Assembly (NCBI GenBank): GCA_019321725.1
Contig: CM033108.1
Location: 126,501-190,500 of the forward strand
Direction of reading: 5' to 3'
DNA: 64,000 bases
DNA from: Paulownia fortunei
Lineage: Eukaryota; Streptophyta; Magnoliopsida; Lamiales; Paulowniaceae
The first letter of the stretch is position 1; every line of letters starts with the position of its first letter. Below the pieces are notes generated by a model. It was not told the origin of the DNA and did no database searches. It worked only from the letters and a program-made list of their open reading frames with translations. The position numbers were made by a program, and so were the translations under genes. This document shows positions 35,101 to 48,162 of this stretch, in pieces.

Positions 35101-36596
35101 ATGCATTGCAGTTCTTTTATCATTCCCAGGAAAAAGCACTTCACTGATCAGACTTCTAATCAGAGAATTATAGTCCCACTAAAAGTTATTAATGGAGATG
35201 GGGTGGAAACAGGCTCTCCATGGTTTTCGTCACGAGTCTTAAAGTATGAAATTTCCACCGGGATGAATCATTATAAACATGAACTAAGAGATGGCATCAG
35301 AAGTAAAAAATTGTCAGCAGTAATATCAAAATGGTGGTAAACGTAGATAAGTTAACTGAAGGGTGCCACTTCAAACTTGTTAAAAGGTCCACATTTACAT
35401 ATCTACAGACAAGGTACTATATGTAGCTTAGTAAAAGCATACAGAAGAATAACCTTAGGCTTTAATATTTGTATCTACATAAAAGAAAGGTTATGAAACA
35501 AAAGCTGTAATGACATATTGCCATAATACAAGCTTCTCAGATTTTCATCTGCCTTGCCGCGTGCAATGGATCTGCACTCTCAGCAAAAAAAATTCAGGTT
35601 TTACTTCGATTTGATTATCTTACAAATTGAACAAAAATAGAAACACAAACTATGAGAAGAACAAGACAAGACCTCTAGAGCTTTGCAGACGTTTTCAAGT
35701 TCAGGGCTAAAATTGACTTTCTGACTAGTTGTCACAATCTCAACCACCCCCAAACAAATACCACGGCCCTGTTCGAAAACTGGAAGTGCAAGTGATCCTC
35801 TAACATCGTACTGCTGGGCGTGGTTAACACGTGGATACTCTTCTCTTTTGAAAAAGCGAACATCTGGAGTCCATTCAGGCAACTTGTTCAAGAAAACACG
35901 GCCAGGCAACCCAAAAAACTCCTTAGAGTCTGCATCTGCTGCAAACTGATAATTTTGGGAAACATCCCTGTAGTCTGCAAGATTCTTGCAGTGAGGATTC
36001 AGTGAAAATGGTTGGTTGTTAGTTGTGAGGACTTGCCTGCCTCCTCTCTTTACAGGAATCCAGATCTGAATAAGGACATCTTTATCCCTTGTAGAGTCTT
36101 TTAGGCAGTTGATAGCCTGCACTAATCTCTTCTTCACAGAGATAGTATTGATTGGGTTTCTGTTTGGTCCAACCCACAACCTTCTGTTCACTTGGGTTTC
36201 TTCAACCTGAAAATTTGCAGATTGGTTTAAAGAAACGGAAGGGACAGCGGCTTGATGGTTTTGCGATTGACTTGCAAAAAATTCATCCATTTCTAGGTAA
36301 CTAAGAGCTGGCTCGCGAAAAAAATTTGATTTTTCTCTATCTTTTAAGAAACTCTCCTGATGAGGATTTGTGCTCACACCGCCTATATTAATCTCAGAAG
36401 TAGGAAAGTAAACTGAAGTGGAATTTAAATTGCTTAGGGTAGTCGGACCAGGCTGCCAAAAGTTGGATCCATCAGTAGCCTCTAACCAGAATCCATCATA
36501 CAAGAGTTCATCCATGAGACTGAAATCAATGGTGCTGTCTGATAAGGTTCCCGGCATGGTATTAGGTGTGAAGGCACCATCTTCCATGATTAACAT
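32126..36596 (-). CDS. NLP2: NIN-like protein transcription factor (RWP-RK, PB1)
   Basis: Four coding exons on the minus strand: 35673-36596, 34951-34998, 33847-34861 and 32126-33009. They encode 956 residues, the normal length for NLPs, with consistent phases. NLPs are nuclear nitrate-response activators binding nitrate-responsive elements. The N-terminus has [20 protein letters not shown], typical of the NLP1/2/4/5 branch rather than NLP7. A conserved GAF-like region follows ([39 protein letters not shown]). The RWP-RK domain spans about 640-690, with the motif RWPSRK at 679-684, and a C-terminal PB1 domain lies at about 859-940 ([20 protein letters not shown]). The start could also be Met4 at 36587, which has a better context (see the uORF). 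Gene order supports the NLP1/2 assignment. Confidence 0.94.
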
Positions 36597-36616
36597 TTCT
36601 CATTCATCCATTCCAT
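36590..36616 (-). promoter_or_regulatory. uORF overlapping the NLP start codon
   Basis: Eight codons plus stop (MEWMNEKC) start 20 bases before the annotated ATG. The uORF TAA at 36592-36590 lies inside codons 2-3 of the main frame. The second in-frame Met of the NLP (36587) begins just after that stop, so the uORF could bias initiation toward Met4 or reduce translation. Confidence 0.5.
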
Positions 36617-36620
36617 AAAT

Positions 36621-37527
36621 CCTACAGCATCCAAAATGCAAACAAATCACGACCCAAAACACAGAAGCAGCCTGAATATAAGAAACAAGAAGAGGAACTT
36701 CCAGGAAGGATTCCTTTCCTTTGTCTTCCAAAACCCAATCAGCCCGAGTGGCACAAACATCGTCAATAAAAATTTCTTTGCAACTGCAATCAGAAATGCA
36801 TTTCAGAGGGCAGAAATCAAAGACGGCTTCATCAAGAGCTTATCAATCATTATTTTATATGAAGTAAATAAATGTATACTCCATAAAAAGAGTCTAAAAG
36901 TGGCAAAATAAGAGACTTTAACAGGGAAAAGCAATAAAAACAGCCACTAAAACTTCACCATGGAAGAGGGGAGAAGTATTTGGGCTCTTTTCTTTAGAGA
37001 ATTTGCTTTGAATCAAAATCTAAAAATTTTAAGGGAAAGCTTAGCATAGTCTACGTTGAAAACTATTGAGAACAGGAAATTGAAGCTCTGGGACATATCC
37101 TGAAAAGAACTATCTTCTCTCACAAAAGTCAAACAAGGAAAATAGTCACACCCAAATCAAGAAAACATGGATCTTTGAATTATAACAATACCAAATGTGA
37201 ATAACCAAAGGTTACCACTAGTTACAGCTAAGAAAGTGATAAATCCCATGTAACATAAAAAAAAAACAAAAACGAAAGGCGAACTAAGTTCAAGCATCCC
37301 ATTTGATTTCAAGACTACATTAACAGAAAGCATCACGAAAGGAGTTGCAAGAGACAGGTATCAAATCAACATAGGAAGAACACAGAGGAAAAAGAAAAAG
37401 GCAAAAGACCACTCACTCCGAGAAGAATCTTTACAAAATTCCTCTCAAGAAACAGCAAAAAGATTAAGAAAGTGACTGGTGCATATACGTATATGAGATG
37501 AATGGTTTGTGTTAGTTTGAAGTTACC
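36621..37527 (-). other. 5'UTR intron of the NLP gene
   Basis: On the minus strand a donor AGAG|GTAACT at 37527/37526 and an acceptor GCTGTAG|GATTT at 36622/36621 would define a 905-bp intron. It joins an upstream non-coding exon (from roughly 37.7-37.8 kb) to the start-codon exon. The placement rests on splice-site quality only; long leader introns are common in NLP genes. Confidence 0.4.
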
Positions 37528-38645
37528 TCTCATTCTAAGAACCCCATCCACAAGTAAAAGTTGAGTAAGAAAACCATTTCTCGGAAACAAAAAGGAAAAA
37601 AAAAAGAAAAAAAAAAGGTCAGTTTTTTCGCTTTTCTTCTTTTCCTCTATCCTCACACTGTGCGTTTCTTTGCTGTATTATTCAGTGCTCTGTTTTGAGT
37701 ATATGGGGGTGGAAGAATGATGGCAAATTGCGATGAAAGAATGGCCGAAAGTGGGGAAGAATCTCTTTTATGCAGACGCTTTGCAATGGATTGGGACCCA
37801 CGAAAAGAAATTCTCTCTGCTCTGCACTTTGAGAAAAATACAAACTGCACTTGTTTTTTTATTCCAGGTTAGTCATTGGTTTTGTTTCTGTAGTTAATTA
37901 TGCAGTTTACATCTGTATATTATATTATATATGAAAAAGATTCTTTAGTTTTTATATTCAGTATGGGCTATGACATCGGTGGTTTAAGCTGAGGGGGTCC
38001 CAAAATGTTTGGCCATCCAATTCAAGTAATTTAGTGTTGATACGTACAAATTAAAAAAGTATGTAGTATGTCATCTCAACATAAAATTCAGTACTTATAT
38101 ATATATATATATTATGGAACTAGAATATACAATATGTTGCAGCAGCTGTGTAACTGTTCATTGAACAGGATTCGGCTATTATTACTACTGTGCTCCTCAT
38201 TTTCCATTTAACATTTTTGACTTTGTTTTCTCGAGTAATGTTATACATCGTCGATTAAGTTTTATATTTTTTTTCGCTTTCCCTAATTTTATTAAGGAAT
38301 CATGCAATTAATTCATTTGTAAGAATTTAATCAATATTTATTTTCCAAATAAAAGAAAGGTGATAAAATAGTGAAATATATAGTTATTTTTTTATTTGAA
38401 TTAGCTATGTATAATTTTATGTTTATTAAATATTTTGTATTACATACTAGATTAATTTTAACTTTGTGAAATCATATAAGCTGAATCTTTAAGTTATGAA
38501 CCTAATAACTTTTCATAATTCTAGTTACCCTTCTTTTTTTTTCCCTCTCTCTCTTCTTGCCTTATTTTTCCTTGTAGAAATTGACTATGTAGCATAATGG
38601 CCATATGGCTACAGGTACTAATATATCGGATTGGTAAGAAGAACA

Positions 38646-38646
<1 letters not shown>

Positions 38647-38678
<32 letters not shown>
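38647..38678. repeat. GT microsatellite
   Basis: About 15 uninterrupted GT units, likely polymorphic. Confidence 0.9.
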
Positions 38679-38681
<3 letters not shown>

Positions 38682-39162
38682 CGGAAACTAGTCCATACTT
38701 GTCTTCTTTACCTCCGGGAGGCTGCACATACATACTTCACCTAACCCTTCGATTCTGGCCCTTCCCAACACTAAGGATGAAGACATATGCTACTATAAAA
38801 AATCTTCAAATTACGTGGATTGAGCTCAACTAAGAGCTTTAAACCAAAAATAATCAATTTACTCCTCTGATATCTCAATCATATGTTCATTTACTATTTT
38901 TTTTTCAATCTAAATTTTAATGCCCTAAATCTTCATGATTGTCTCGTTTATTGGTTTATGTCGTGATTTGCACTTTAAGGTTATTCTTCGAGCGACATAC
39001 ATACTGTGTAGCTGTATGAAATCGAAAGGGAAACTTTATTTTTATTTAAAAAAAAAAAAAAAGGAAAGAAGGGGAAATGTTTGTTGAATCCTGACAAATA
39101 CTCCATAAATTACTTGGAGGAATCTGATATTTTTTGTTAATTTTAAGGTCAGATTGCAATAG

Positions 39163-39182
39163 TATATATATATATATATATA
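39163..39182. repeat. AT microsatellite
   Basis: About nine to ten TA units in intergenic sequence. Confidence 0.75.
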
Positions 39183-42100
39183 AAAGGTTCTGACTGATGT
39201 AAGCATCATAAAAATGACTCTCAAAATCGTGGAGGGGCATGCCTTATGCCCCCTCTAATCTCCATTCACTCTCCTGCGCCTTCAATTCGCCGCATCTCCA
39301 CTCTAAGTTGCCCTTCCCATCCTAACAATCATCATTATAATTAACAATAATGTATTAATAATAATGATTATGAGAGTAGTACTTGTGCAGTGGAATTCCT
39401 TTCCCCTATTCTTTCTGCCCAGATGCCAGTTACGTCTGCTTGTTGCTTATGAGGAAACACCAAAGTCTTACAATTATGTTACGTATTGAGTTAATTATAA
39501 GTTGCTATTAATATTTGATTAAGGAGGTTAATTAATCCATTTTTAAAAGGAAAGGCATAGGCCCCACCTTTACGCTGTATCATCAGTTGGTCAGCATAGT
39601 TTAATTTAGACCGCTAACCCACCCACCCTACTTTGTTCGTACTTGCTAAGAATAAGTACATTAAACTTTATCATCAATGAGATCAGCATGCGGTAATACC
39701 CACTTCACATCTTAGTTAACACCTAGCTAATTATGTTTACTCGTTACACAAAATCGGCCTATTTAAAGTTTTTAATTGCAGAAACTATTCTTCATACGAG
39801 CACGTATATGTTATTATAAAGAATTAGCTATGGTAATTAGCTATGGTATCCATGGTGGAATATGCAATGCATATCCACCTTCCATCCACACGCACCTTTA
39901 TTTATTTATATATATATATATGTATATTTGTGTGTAGATGAAAGGTGAATGCTACACCAAATATATTCTATTAAATGTATTATCTGCTTCACTATCGAAT
40001 GATAGTCTTATGTTGAGCAATTTGATCATTTTACATAAATGCCTGCAGGGGTTTGGACTTCAATTTTGATGAAGCGTGTATTGATCAAATAGGTAAACCT
40101 TTGATTATGAGTGAAAAGGTCAGCATCATTTGTTTTGGAAAGTAGAAGACACAAAACTAAATTTATGGGATTGGAAATGAACAATTATTTTAACAACTTG
40201 AATTAGTCGTTGATAATGATGCAAAGTGCAAACTAGCTATTAATCAATACCAACCTATGACTAGAAAAATAAATTTAAGGTTGAGTAATGGTGAACTGAT
40301 GATTCAAGTGTAGATCTTTGTGGTTAGCCGTCTCTCCTAATTTTCATAGGCTTATATGTGTGTGTGTGTGTATATATAGTCAGGTTTATGTTGTGTAAGA
40401 AGCAGGGTGTATTAGCAAACGTTAAGGTTAGTACTAAGATCAATGGAGGAATTAAACAATGGAGGCTGCATTACGTGCATTCCACACAAAGATCAAAATA
40501 AATTATGTGTGTATCTCCTATATATTTCTTCTGACGTCATCATCTGGTTGCAAGTTCTATAAGTTTTACCAATATTTACCATTAATCTTTCGAACCTTTT
40601 TTTTTTTTTTTCCTTTGGTTTTTTTCTTTTTTCTTTTTTTTTTCCTTTTTTGTTTTTTGGTGGTGCTTGGGTGATAGGAGGAGAAGAACAATATGTATTA
40701 TTACATTGAATACTCAGGGCACGCCATGATGATATATGACATGATTGAAAATTGGATATATATTGAATTTGGATATAGCTTTGTCTTTTACTTTGGATAA
40801 ATTTAACAAATTTAGATTGATGTTCAATGTTGATTGAAAAATAATATTGACTTGAGGAGTATCGTGATCCATGAGATGATGTGCCTTCTTTGGCTTCCAG
40901 GTGCGGTTAAAAGCATTTATCTATCTATTTTTTTTTTTTTTCGGAATAGTTAGGTTAATTATTTTGTGTCCTGCTCTATTTAACAGACACAATAAATATG
41001 TTTTGCTAGCCTGTAATCATATATATATATATGGTCAAAACATAATAGAGTTTGTATATATTGATGCAGATTTTTTGAGGCACGCATATTGAAAGAGAAT
41101 TTGATTAATAAAAATGTATGATAAAAAACTCAGATAAAGAGTTATACTTCAAGAAAATATATTGAATACTTAAACTTTAAATTCTTTTAGAGAAAAAGAA
41201 ATTACAAATCTTTAATTTAATCAATTGCATGACAAAGTTTAATCTCATTATATAAAATCTTAAATCAAATTTCATCTAAGAGATAATTTACAACAAAGAA
41301 CTTCCCACAAAGCATCATATATATTTGAAAAATATCTCATAAATTTACAGAATAATTTATGATTCAATTTAAAAAAAAAAAAAAACGTGAACATTAAAAT
41401 TCACGTACATCGCACAATTTATCATCAATACAACAGCACCCTAGAGATTGGCACAGATACACATGAATTCCAAAAATACTAGCTTTCTCCATATCAAACA
41501 GTTGCTAGGGCTAGATTCTATCCTCAGAGGCGTGCATCATAATTAGTAAAAGATTTAGGTGACATTTTCAAATAATTAGCACTGAATTTACGATTATCTG
41601 TCAACAAAGTCAAGCCTCAATTATCATTTTTGGTGATAATATGTCCCAGTCTCCCCAGATAGATAGAATTAAAATATAGGCCGTAGACTGCACCAGCCAA
41701 TAAATTATCTTAGATACCAAATTAAATGAATCCTTATGGTATATACATTGAAGATTCTTTGATTTCTTTTAATTTCTTACATGGACTATATTATTTATAA
41801 ACATATGCAGTATCAGGTGCATCATTTTATGGAGAAAATTTTGGAGTCAATGAAGCTTATAACTCATTAATTATTACAAATATCTGATGTGGTTACAACT
41901 CTTACAAGTGTGAAAATCATTTATCCAATAAATAATGTATTAATTATTGAAAAAAAATCAACTTTTGCAATCCCTCCAACAGTTATGCAGTAGTGTGGAA
42001 TTAGCCTACACCTGACAGTTGTACTTATATAAAATGTTTGACATGGGAGGGGGCCTTTATGTAAGAAAAAAAGACTATCCATAATTTTTGCTTATAAAGA

Positions 42101-43100
42101 TGTGGAAAATACAGTAAATGCATTTATTCCCTGTTTAATTCACTGGCTAATTGGAAGCATAATATGATAATTTTCAAAAAAATTAACATGATTTCAAATC
42201 AAATCATAATTTGAGTCCAACGTTGAACTTGAATTTCACTTCACTTCAAGCTGTGAGTAAAGAAGGGTGCAAATGTTGAACGGAGTAACACATCAAGATT
42301 GTAGATGTAATTATATATCTAGATAATAAGGAATATCTGTAATTAAGCCAAATCTTAAGAAATGTAAGAGTAAATTACACTTGTTTTGGATTACGAGGCC
42401 AGCAGCTGCAGAGTGATCATGAGTCAAATAATATGCAGTGTCCAAGGAGTTCATTTAGGTTAAAACTGATCAGTTAATGAGTATATGTGAATGAGGCCAA
42501 ACACTACAAAAAGGGCCCGACAACAATGACTTAAACTATTATTAGAGATTAAAATCTTTACTATGAGGAAAAAAGAAACAATCACCAATTCAAGTCATAC
42601 TAGCCCCAAATTTTATATGGGCATAAAGCTAAATATGAACAAGCCCATAAATTAAAGCTTAATAAACTCACTTGAAAGTAGAGAGTTTTCAAGCAATTAA
42701 AACAATTCTTAATCAAAGATATGACCCTTTTGCATCTTAATTCATACTGAAAACAGGCTTCTCTAACTTGTCAGAGATCAACCCCACTCCACTTACAAAA
42801 AAAAAAAAAAGACACCAAAAAAAAACAAAAAAACAAAAAAACAAAAGAAAGTCTTTAAAACATCATCAAAACTAAAATGAATCACATAGTAGCTTGACAA
42901 ATCTCTTTGTTATTAGTAAGAAAGAGTGTTGTACTCAAGCTCTTCTTCATACCAATCTAAATGATACAGTTAATCAAATTTTTGAACTCCCAAATTTGGG
43001 GAGAAACAACCCTTGCAAAAGTCACACGAAGATATACTTGTAGAAAATATAATGACTAAACACTATCTACTACAACACTTAGTAAGTAAGAGGACCTTCT

Positions 43101-44035
43101 TCAAAGCCCTAACCTCAAGTCCAAAGCTAGGCTGGAAGAAGAATCATCATCATCTTGGACTGGCGCGGCCAAATTCAAATCAAAACCAAAAACCCTAGAT
43201 GGTTCGTCCACCTTTTCCCAATGGCACCTCATGTGTCCACCCAAGGCTTGACCACTTGAAAAAACCCTCAAACAGATGCTGCATCTGTGCCCATTATTAT
43301 CCTTTATCATCTCTCCTAAGCACCACCCTTCTTCCTCCTCATCATTCTTGGTGATTGCATAGCACCCTTTCACATTCTTGTGGCTAGCTCTATGACCACC
43401 AAGTGCCTGGTGAGAACCAAACACTTTCTTGCAACTCGAGCACTCAAAACGGCCGCAGTTCAAACCGGTGGGATTGGGGCCTACCCCATCAACCATATTC
43501 TGATCGGCATCCCTGCCAGAATCGGAATATTCCGGCGTTCCTTGGTTAACAGTGCAAGCAGTAGTAACAGATGGTGACTGATCCGAAGCAGCGCCTGGGG
43601 GCCATTAGCCAGCATCAACAAACACGTCGCCACCTCATGATCCTCCTCCGTGACAGAAGAGGAGTCTTCATCCGTTATATCCTGGCGTCGGAAGTTGGGC
43701 GGCGGGTTTATTCCCCGCCACTGACGCTCAGGGTGGCAGCGCATGTGGCCGAAGAGCGCTTTCCAAGACCAGAACTTTTTACCGCACTCGGTGCATGGGC
43801 GGGTGATTTTAGGGGCGGTGGGGTCAGGCTTCCTGTTGGGTTTAGAGTTGGAAAATAGTCCGCCGGCGTGAGAGGTGTCACTTCTGATAAACTTGGTGCG
43901 CTTCTTTCTAGGGTTTTGGTGGGAGTTGAGGGTGGTTTGGAAAGTGGGGGGGCTGGTATCTCCGGGGAGAGACGACAACGTCAAAGGTTGGAAATCGGAG
44001 GAAAGGTGAGTACTGGTGGTGATGTTCATCTCCAT
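43101..44035 (-). CDS. DAZ1: C2H2 zinc-finger repressor, DAZ/ZAT2-ZAT3 type, frameshifted
   Basis: Intronless minus-strand gene starting MEMNITTS at 44035. Frame 1 carries a basic PRKKRTK nuclear signal (42-48) and zinc finger 1 (CTECGKKFWSWKALFGHMRC, 81-100, then HPERQWRGINPP). It reads into EVATCLLMLANGP at residue 146 and then loses sense. The neighbouring frame resumes at once with plausible sequence (GAASDQSPSVTTACTVNQ) and holds fingers 2 and 3 (each with QALGGH) and two EAR repressor motifs (FDLNLAAP, LDLRLGL), ending at 43101. The break is at a five-base C run (43597-43601). The span is 935 bases; one more base would make 312 codons, so a single-base loss is the simplest explanation. 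DAZ1/DAZ2 act downstream of DUO1 in the male germline. It may be a real mutation or a homopolymer sequencing error. Confidence 0.85.
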
Positions 44036-44125
44036 TTGGAATCGAAAAAAGTGTAAGAAAATGGAGGAGTGCTTCCTTATGTATGTAGTACGGACGCACT
44101 CCAAAAACAAATGTGGCGTGGGCGG

Positions 44126-44134
44126 TTATTTATC
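44126..44134 (-). promoter_or_regulatory. Putative TATA box of DAZ-like gene
   Basis: GATAAATAA on the minus strand, about 90 bases before the ATG at 44035. It lies directly downstream of a CT tract. Confidence 0.45.
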
Positions 44135-44138
44135 TTGT

Positions 44139-44166
44139 GAGAGAGAGAGACAGAGAGAGAGAGAGA
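44139..44166. repeat. GA/CT tract upstream of DAZ-like gene
   Basis: A (GA)n tract with a single C interruption, CT-rich on the coding strand, just upstream of the TATA-like box. Such tracts are common core-promoter elements and BPC-factor binding sites in plants, as well as microsatellites. Confidence 0.7.
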
Positions 44167-47100
44167 AATCACTTTGCAGAGTAGTTATATTTCAGTTTTC
44201 AAAATCTATCCTATTCCCCAAGTTTCTCCATATTCTCTCTTTTTTCTTTTTCTTTTTCCCCCTCGTTTTTTTTTTTTTGTAGCGATTAAGGAAGTGGGAA
44301 AATATGTAATGGCCACGTGGTGAAATTGATTAAGCAACTTAATTCCACTACGTAGTTTCATTTTATATTCTTTTTCTTTTTTATGGAGAAAAAACATTCA
44401 AGGAAAAGACATCAGGAAATTTTGATGGGGAAATATATGCAGAATTGATTTAGGGATGTTGAATCCACAAACACAAAGCACCAAGCCTTTTCTTCTAGTT
44501 AATTTTTGAGTTGGTCTTAGTTTCTAACACGTACATAAATCTTCCATCCTCAATATATCCAATCCATAACTCTTTTTTTTTTTTTTTTTGGCTAATTACC
44601 GTGTTTATACGAACGGTACCGCATCTTTTCATCAAAATTTGTTTATTTGTGGGAAGATTTGATCCATCACCACCAAAAACATTATTGTTTCATTCACAAC
44701 AAAATATTGCAGAGGAAATTTGATGAAAATATGTAAAAAAATATGGACCAACTGCACAGTCTTGGAAGAAAAGCTTAAAGCCACATATGTCTCATGCCAT
44801 TGCTATTCTCAATTTCTCAACAATAACAGCCGAAATGGAGAAGAAATATATAGAGTAGATATTCAATTGCATATAACAACATCACAACTGATAGGAAATC
44901 TATACTTCTACATCCATAAATAGTCTTGTGCTCGTCACTCTGCCTTTCAACCACAACATATTACAGATATACGTACAATGCTCGGAAGCAGGTTGTCTTG
45001 TATTGCTTTAATAACAGATAATCCTTTCGCTGTGCACTATTTTTCTCACTTCTGTATCTGCTCTTGTTGAGTACAGGGCGTACCCACATTCTTTGCATAT
45101 TTACTCAAGACATCAAATACGCCAACTCTTTGCAGCTCTCTTGCTGAACCAGAGGCAAAAACAAAACATCAAAAGATGCAATGTTCATCTAATAAAACCT
45201 ATATGGTGCCAGATGACAGAGCAATACATGCACAGCACATTTTTCTCATCAACTGCTGAGACATGGAAAGTTAAATGGCATGGCAAATGCATATGCTCTA
45301 AATTAACCATATGATGATTTAATCAATTTGAGCCTATACATAATTAACACCACCATCTGGGACAAGACACTGCCCAAGTGAGATTGTGAGCCCGTATGGT
45401 GATATCATCATTAAAACAAAAAGTTGAAAACTATGGCCTTCCAATGAAACAAAGATTAAAACCTGAACACTATTTTTATTTCTGGAAACAAGTAGAGCTT
45501 AATAACAGTAACAGCTGAAAGTTATGCAATCCAGAATATATAAAGGGTAACACTGACCTTATATTGCAGCAAAACCAATAAAGTCCAGACCATTCAGAAG
45601 ATTGTAATAAAAAAAGTACAATACAGCACACATCAATGGGATTTTCATTAGGATCCTCTTCACCGCAGAAAACATGAGACTTATTATCACCCTTAATGCC
45701 AAAACAAATACAAGGAAATGTAACGAAAATCAATCAAATGATAACAAATGACCCTTCCTGTTGCTTGAGTCTTGCAATTTAATTTGTACAACCATAAAGT
45801 CTCTTCCAGCCTACAAGCAGAGCCAATCACCTAGGTGAATTTAATAAGACCACACAAATGCAAGTGATCCTGCAGAGATCACCCATTTCTTGTAGTGATG
45901 CAAAGAATGTCAAAACCCAAGGGGTTGATTCGAACTGTTAAGCTCCACCCTCCATACTAAGTCCTCAATTCAATTCCCTCCCTTCTCTCCTAGAATCTCA
46001 TGGAGCCAAAGCTCAAACGCCACCATAAGAAGTAATAAAGATTTTATAATTTGCAGGATCACATGACACTTTCTTAGCATTTACAAAGACATTGTGTTCC
46101 AGAATAAACGAGAAAAGATGTCCATTTATTTACCTTATCTATCAGAATATGGAACCACGAAAAACTTGATTGTGGAAAAGGTAATACTTTAGCAAGCATT
46201 TAAGTGCCCTCTCTAGGGTTAATTATAAAATAATGGGATTTTTATTTTGCTGAAATTTTGAAAATTTTGAGGGAGTTAAATTTATTTATTTTTAAAAATA
46301 GAAATTCTTGCATCGACTTCTCCGCTGTCCCTTGTTTCTTCAATTAAATGATTTGGTTTGTTATTATTATTTTTATATATAGCAATTATATATCAAATTG
46401 GAATGGCACGATCTGTAAAATGTTCTAGCTTTAAGGTAAGGAATCCTGAAACATGGAATATGCATATTGCTGCTTGTTTATGATTAATGCTTGCAGTAGA
46501 ATATCTTAAAGAATTACCAATGCCATTATTATGAGGAATGAGCTTTACCAGAAGACCAATGTTTGAGAAAAACATGAATATATATCTTAGCATTTACTAG
46601 CAAATGGTTAGCATTGAGATCTTCCACCCTCAGGCCTCAATCAAATTTCTCTACTTTGGTGGGTGGGTAGTGGGTGAGGATGCAGGCGTGCCAAGTGGTA
46701 TAATGCCTAACTTTCCTAATAAGCAAATAATCTAACAGCACATAAAATCAATCCAGGCAATATTGTTCAGCCTACATATTATGTCAATGACTGAATTAAT
46801 TCTCCAAGCATACAAGAACAATTCCACATTTATCAGTGGCTATTTGTTCCCCGACTACATGGACATTCACTCACTACAAAAACCAGGCCTAGCTATGGTA
46901 GATAATGGAATATAGCTATGCAGTGATGACCAACTTGCCATTTCCAGTAAAAACAACCACTGCTTGTTAGAATAAAGTTGAACTTGCACCCAGCTCTTCT
47001 TTGTTTTTTCCTTTCTGTTTCTGATCATTAAAACAAGCTTTTCCCACTAGTAATTATACTGTTAGCGGAATTGTTCAAACAAACAAGGCATCCTGCATTC

Positions 47101-47495
47101 ACATAATTAAATTATGTGGAAGGGCAGAAGGAAAACACTTTATGGTGTAGTGGATTTTAGGAAGATTTATGGTGTTCAATTCGCCACATAATGGACATTT
47201 TCGATTAAGAAACAAACAAAACTCAACATGCAATTATATAGAAAATACCATAATGGAATCAAGTTGAATCACATCAACAAATTAAAGATTTCCATACGGT
47301 TATATAAATTACCTCTCTCCTATGAAAGCTTAATTGATCTTTTCTCAAGTTCTACAGCATGCTGGCTAAGTTCGATGAATGAATGCGATCGAAGCACTGA
47401 ACAATTAAAACAAGAAAGTCGATACTCGAAAAATAGAATAATAAAATAGCAAGATTAAGCAGTTTTATGAAATTAAAGGCATACTCTGAACATAA
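44167..47495. other. Intergenic region
   Basis: No gene recognised. A minus-strand frame at 45476-45733 contains a short protein-like stretch (GDNKSHVFCGEEDPNENPID) that could be an exon relic of the decayed gene at 47496-48162, but this is speculative. Confidence 0.4.
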
Positions 47496-48162
47496 TCATC
47501 CTGATTTGATTGATCCAAAATTTTCAACAAACTCAGCAAGTGGCAATATCTTTCTCCAAAGCTTAATATTCGCTGTTGTTAGATCATCTGGTGAAGGCTG
47601 AATATGAAAATGAATAGCATTTCCTGGTGATGGGATATTACCAGACATTCCAAGAGGAGGAGAAACAGAACGTCTTGTAGATGAGAAAGTTGGCAAAGAT
47701 GCCCTCTCAAGCGGCAAAGCATCTGATATACAAATCGCAGGTTCATTCATCTCAGCATGTCGCTGAGTTCCCTCACCCTGCTCAGTATATTTCCTTAAAT
47801 GAGCACAATCAACAGTATCACTTTGAGTTTCACAAACATGGCTCTTCACAAATTCTGTTTCTTGTTTTCTGAGAACATAAGACTATTTGTCCACCCCAGC
47901 ATTATGTTTCCGAGGGCTCAGCAGACACTCTGTTAAGGCCTTTTTGGTTCCAGAAATCTCGGCAACTTCACCAGCATATCTACTGTCCCCCACCAGGAGA
48001 GGGTTTCCAATAGATTTTTGATAGTGTCATTGAGTTCTCATTGCAATGCTGATTTCTTTGCAGTTATGGATGCTGAGAGCTGCTTATCAGAATTCAACAA
48101 GCCAGATTCAGCATGAGCAAGCCCATAATCAGTAAAGTAGAATCTTTCGTTTGTTAAACCAT
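47496..48162 (-). pseudogene. Decayed protein-coding exon, unidentified
   Basis: On the minus strand an acceptor-like ACTTCAG precedes 48162. A protein-like reading (ERFYFTDYGLAHAESGLLNS) runs to a TGA, continues in the same frame as ELNDTIKNLL, and shifts by one base into GNPLLVGDSRYAGEVAEISG. It reaches a TAG after HNAGVDK and then stays open for 117 or more codons (SHVCETQSDTVDCAHLRKY, later HFHIQPSPDDLTTANIKLW) to the stop at 47496. Two stops and one frameshift in 667 bp indicate decay. I do not recognise the parent family. Confidence 0.5.

Larger units (their letters stand above)
37810..43100. other. Intergenic region, AT-rich
   Basis: I see no gene here. Contents include AT microsatellites (about 38098-38111 and 39163-39182), a GT microsatellite (38647-38678), homopolymer T tracts near 40600-40650 and 40930, and a small palindrome at 39232-39255. 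Confidence 0.5.

Noticed and set aside
45900..45990. tRNA gene suggested by a ttgattcgaactgttaag-like stretch
   Set aside because: No cloverleaf: matching acceptor and anticodon stems are absent.
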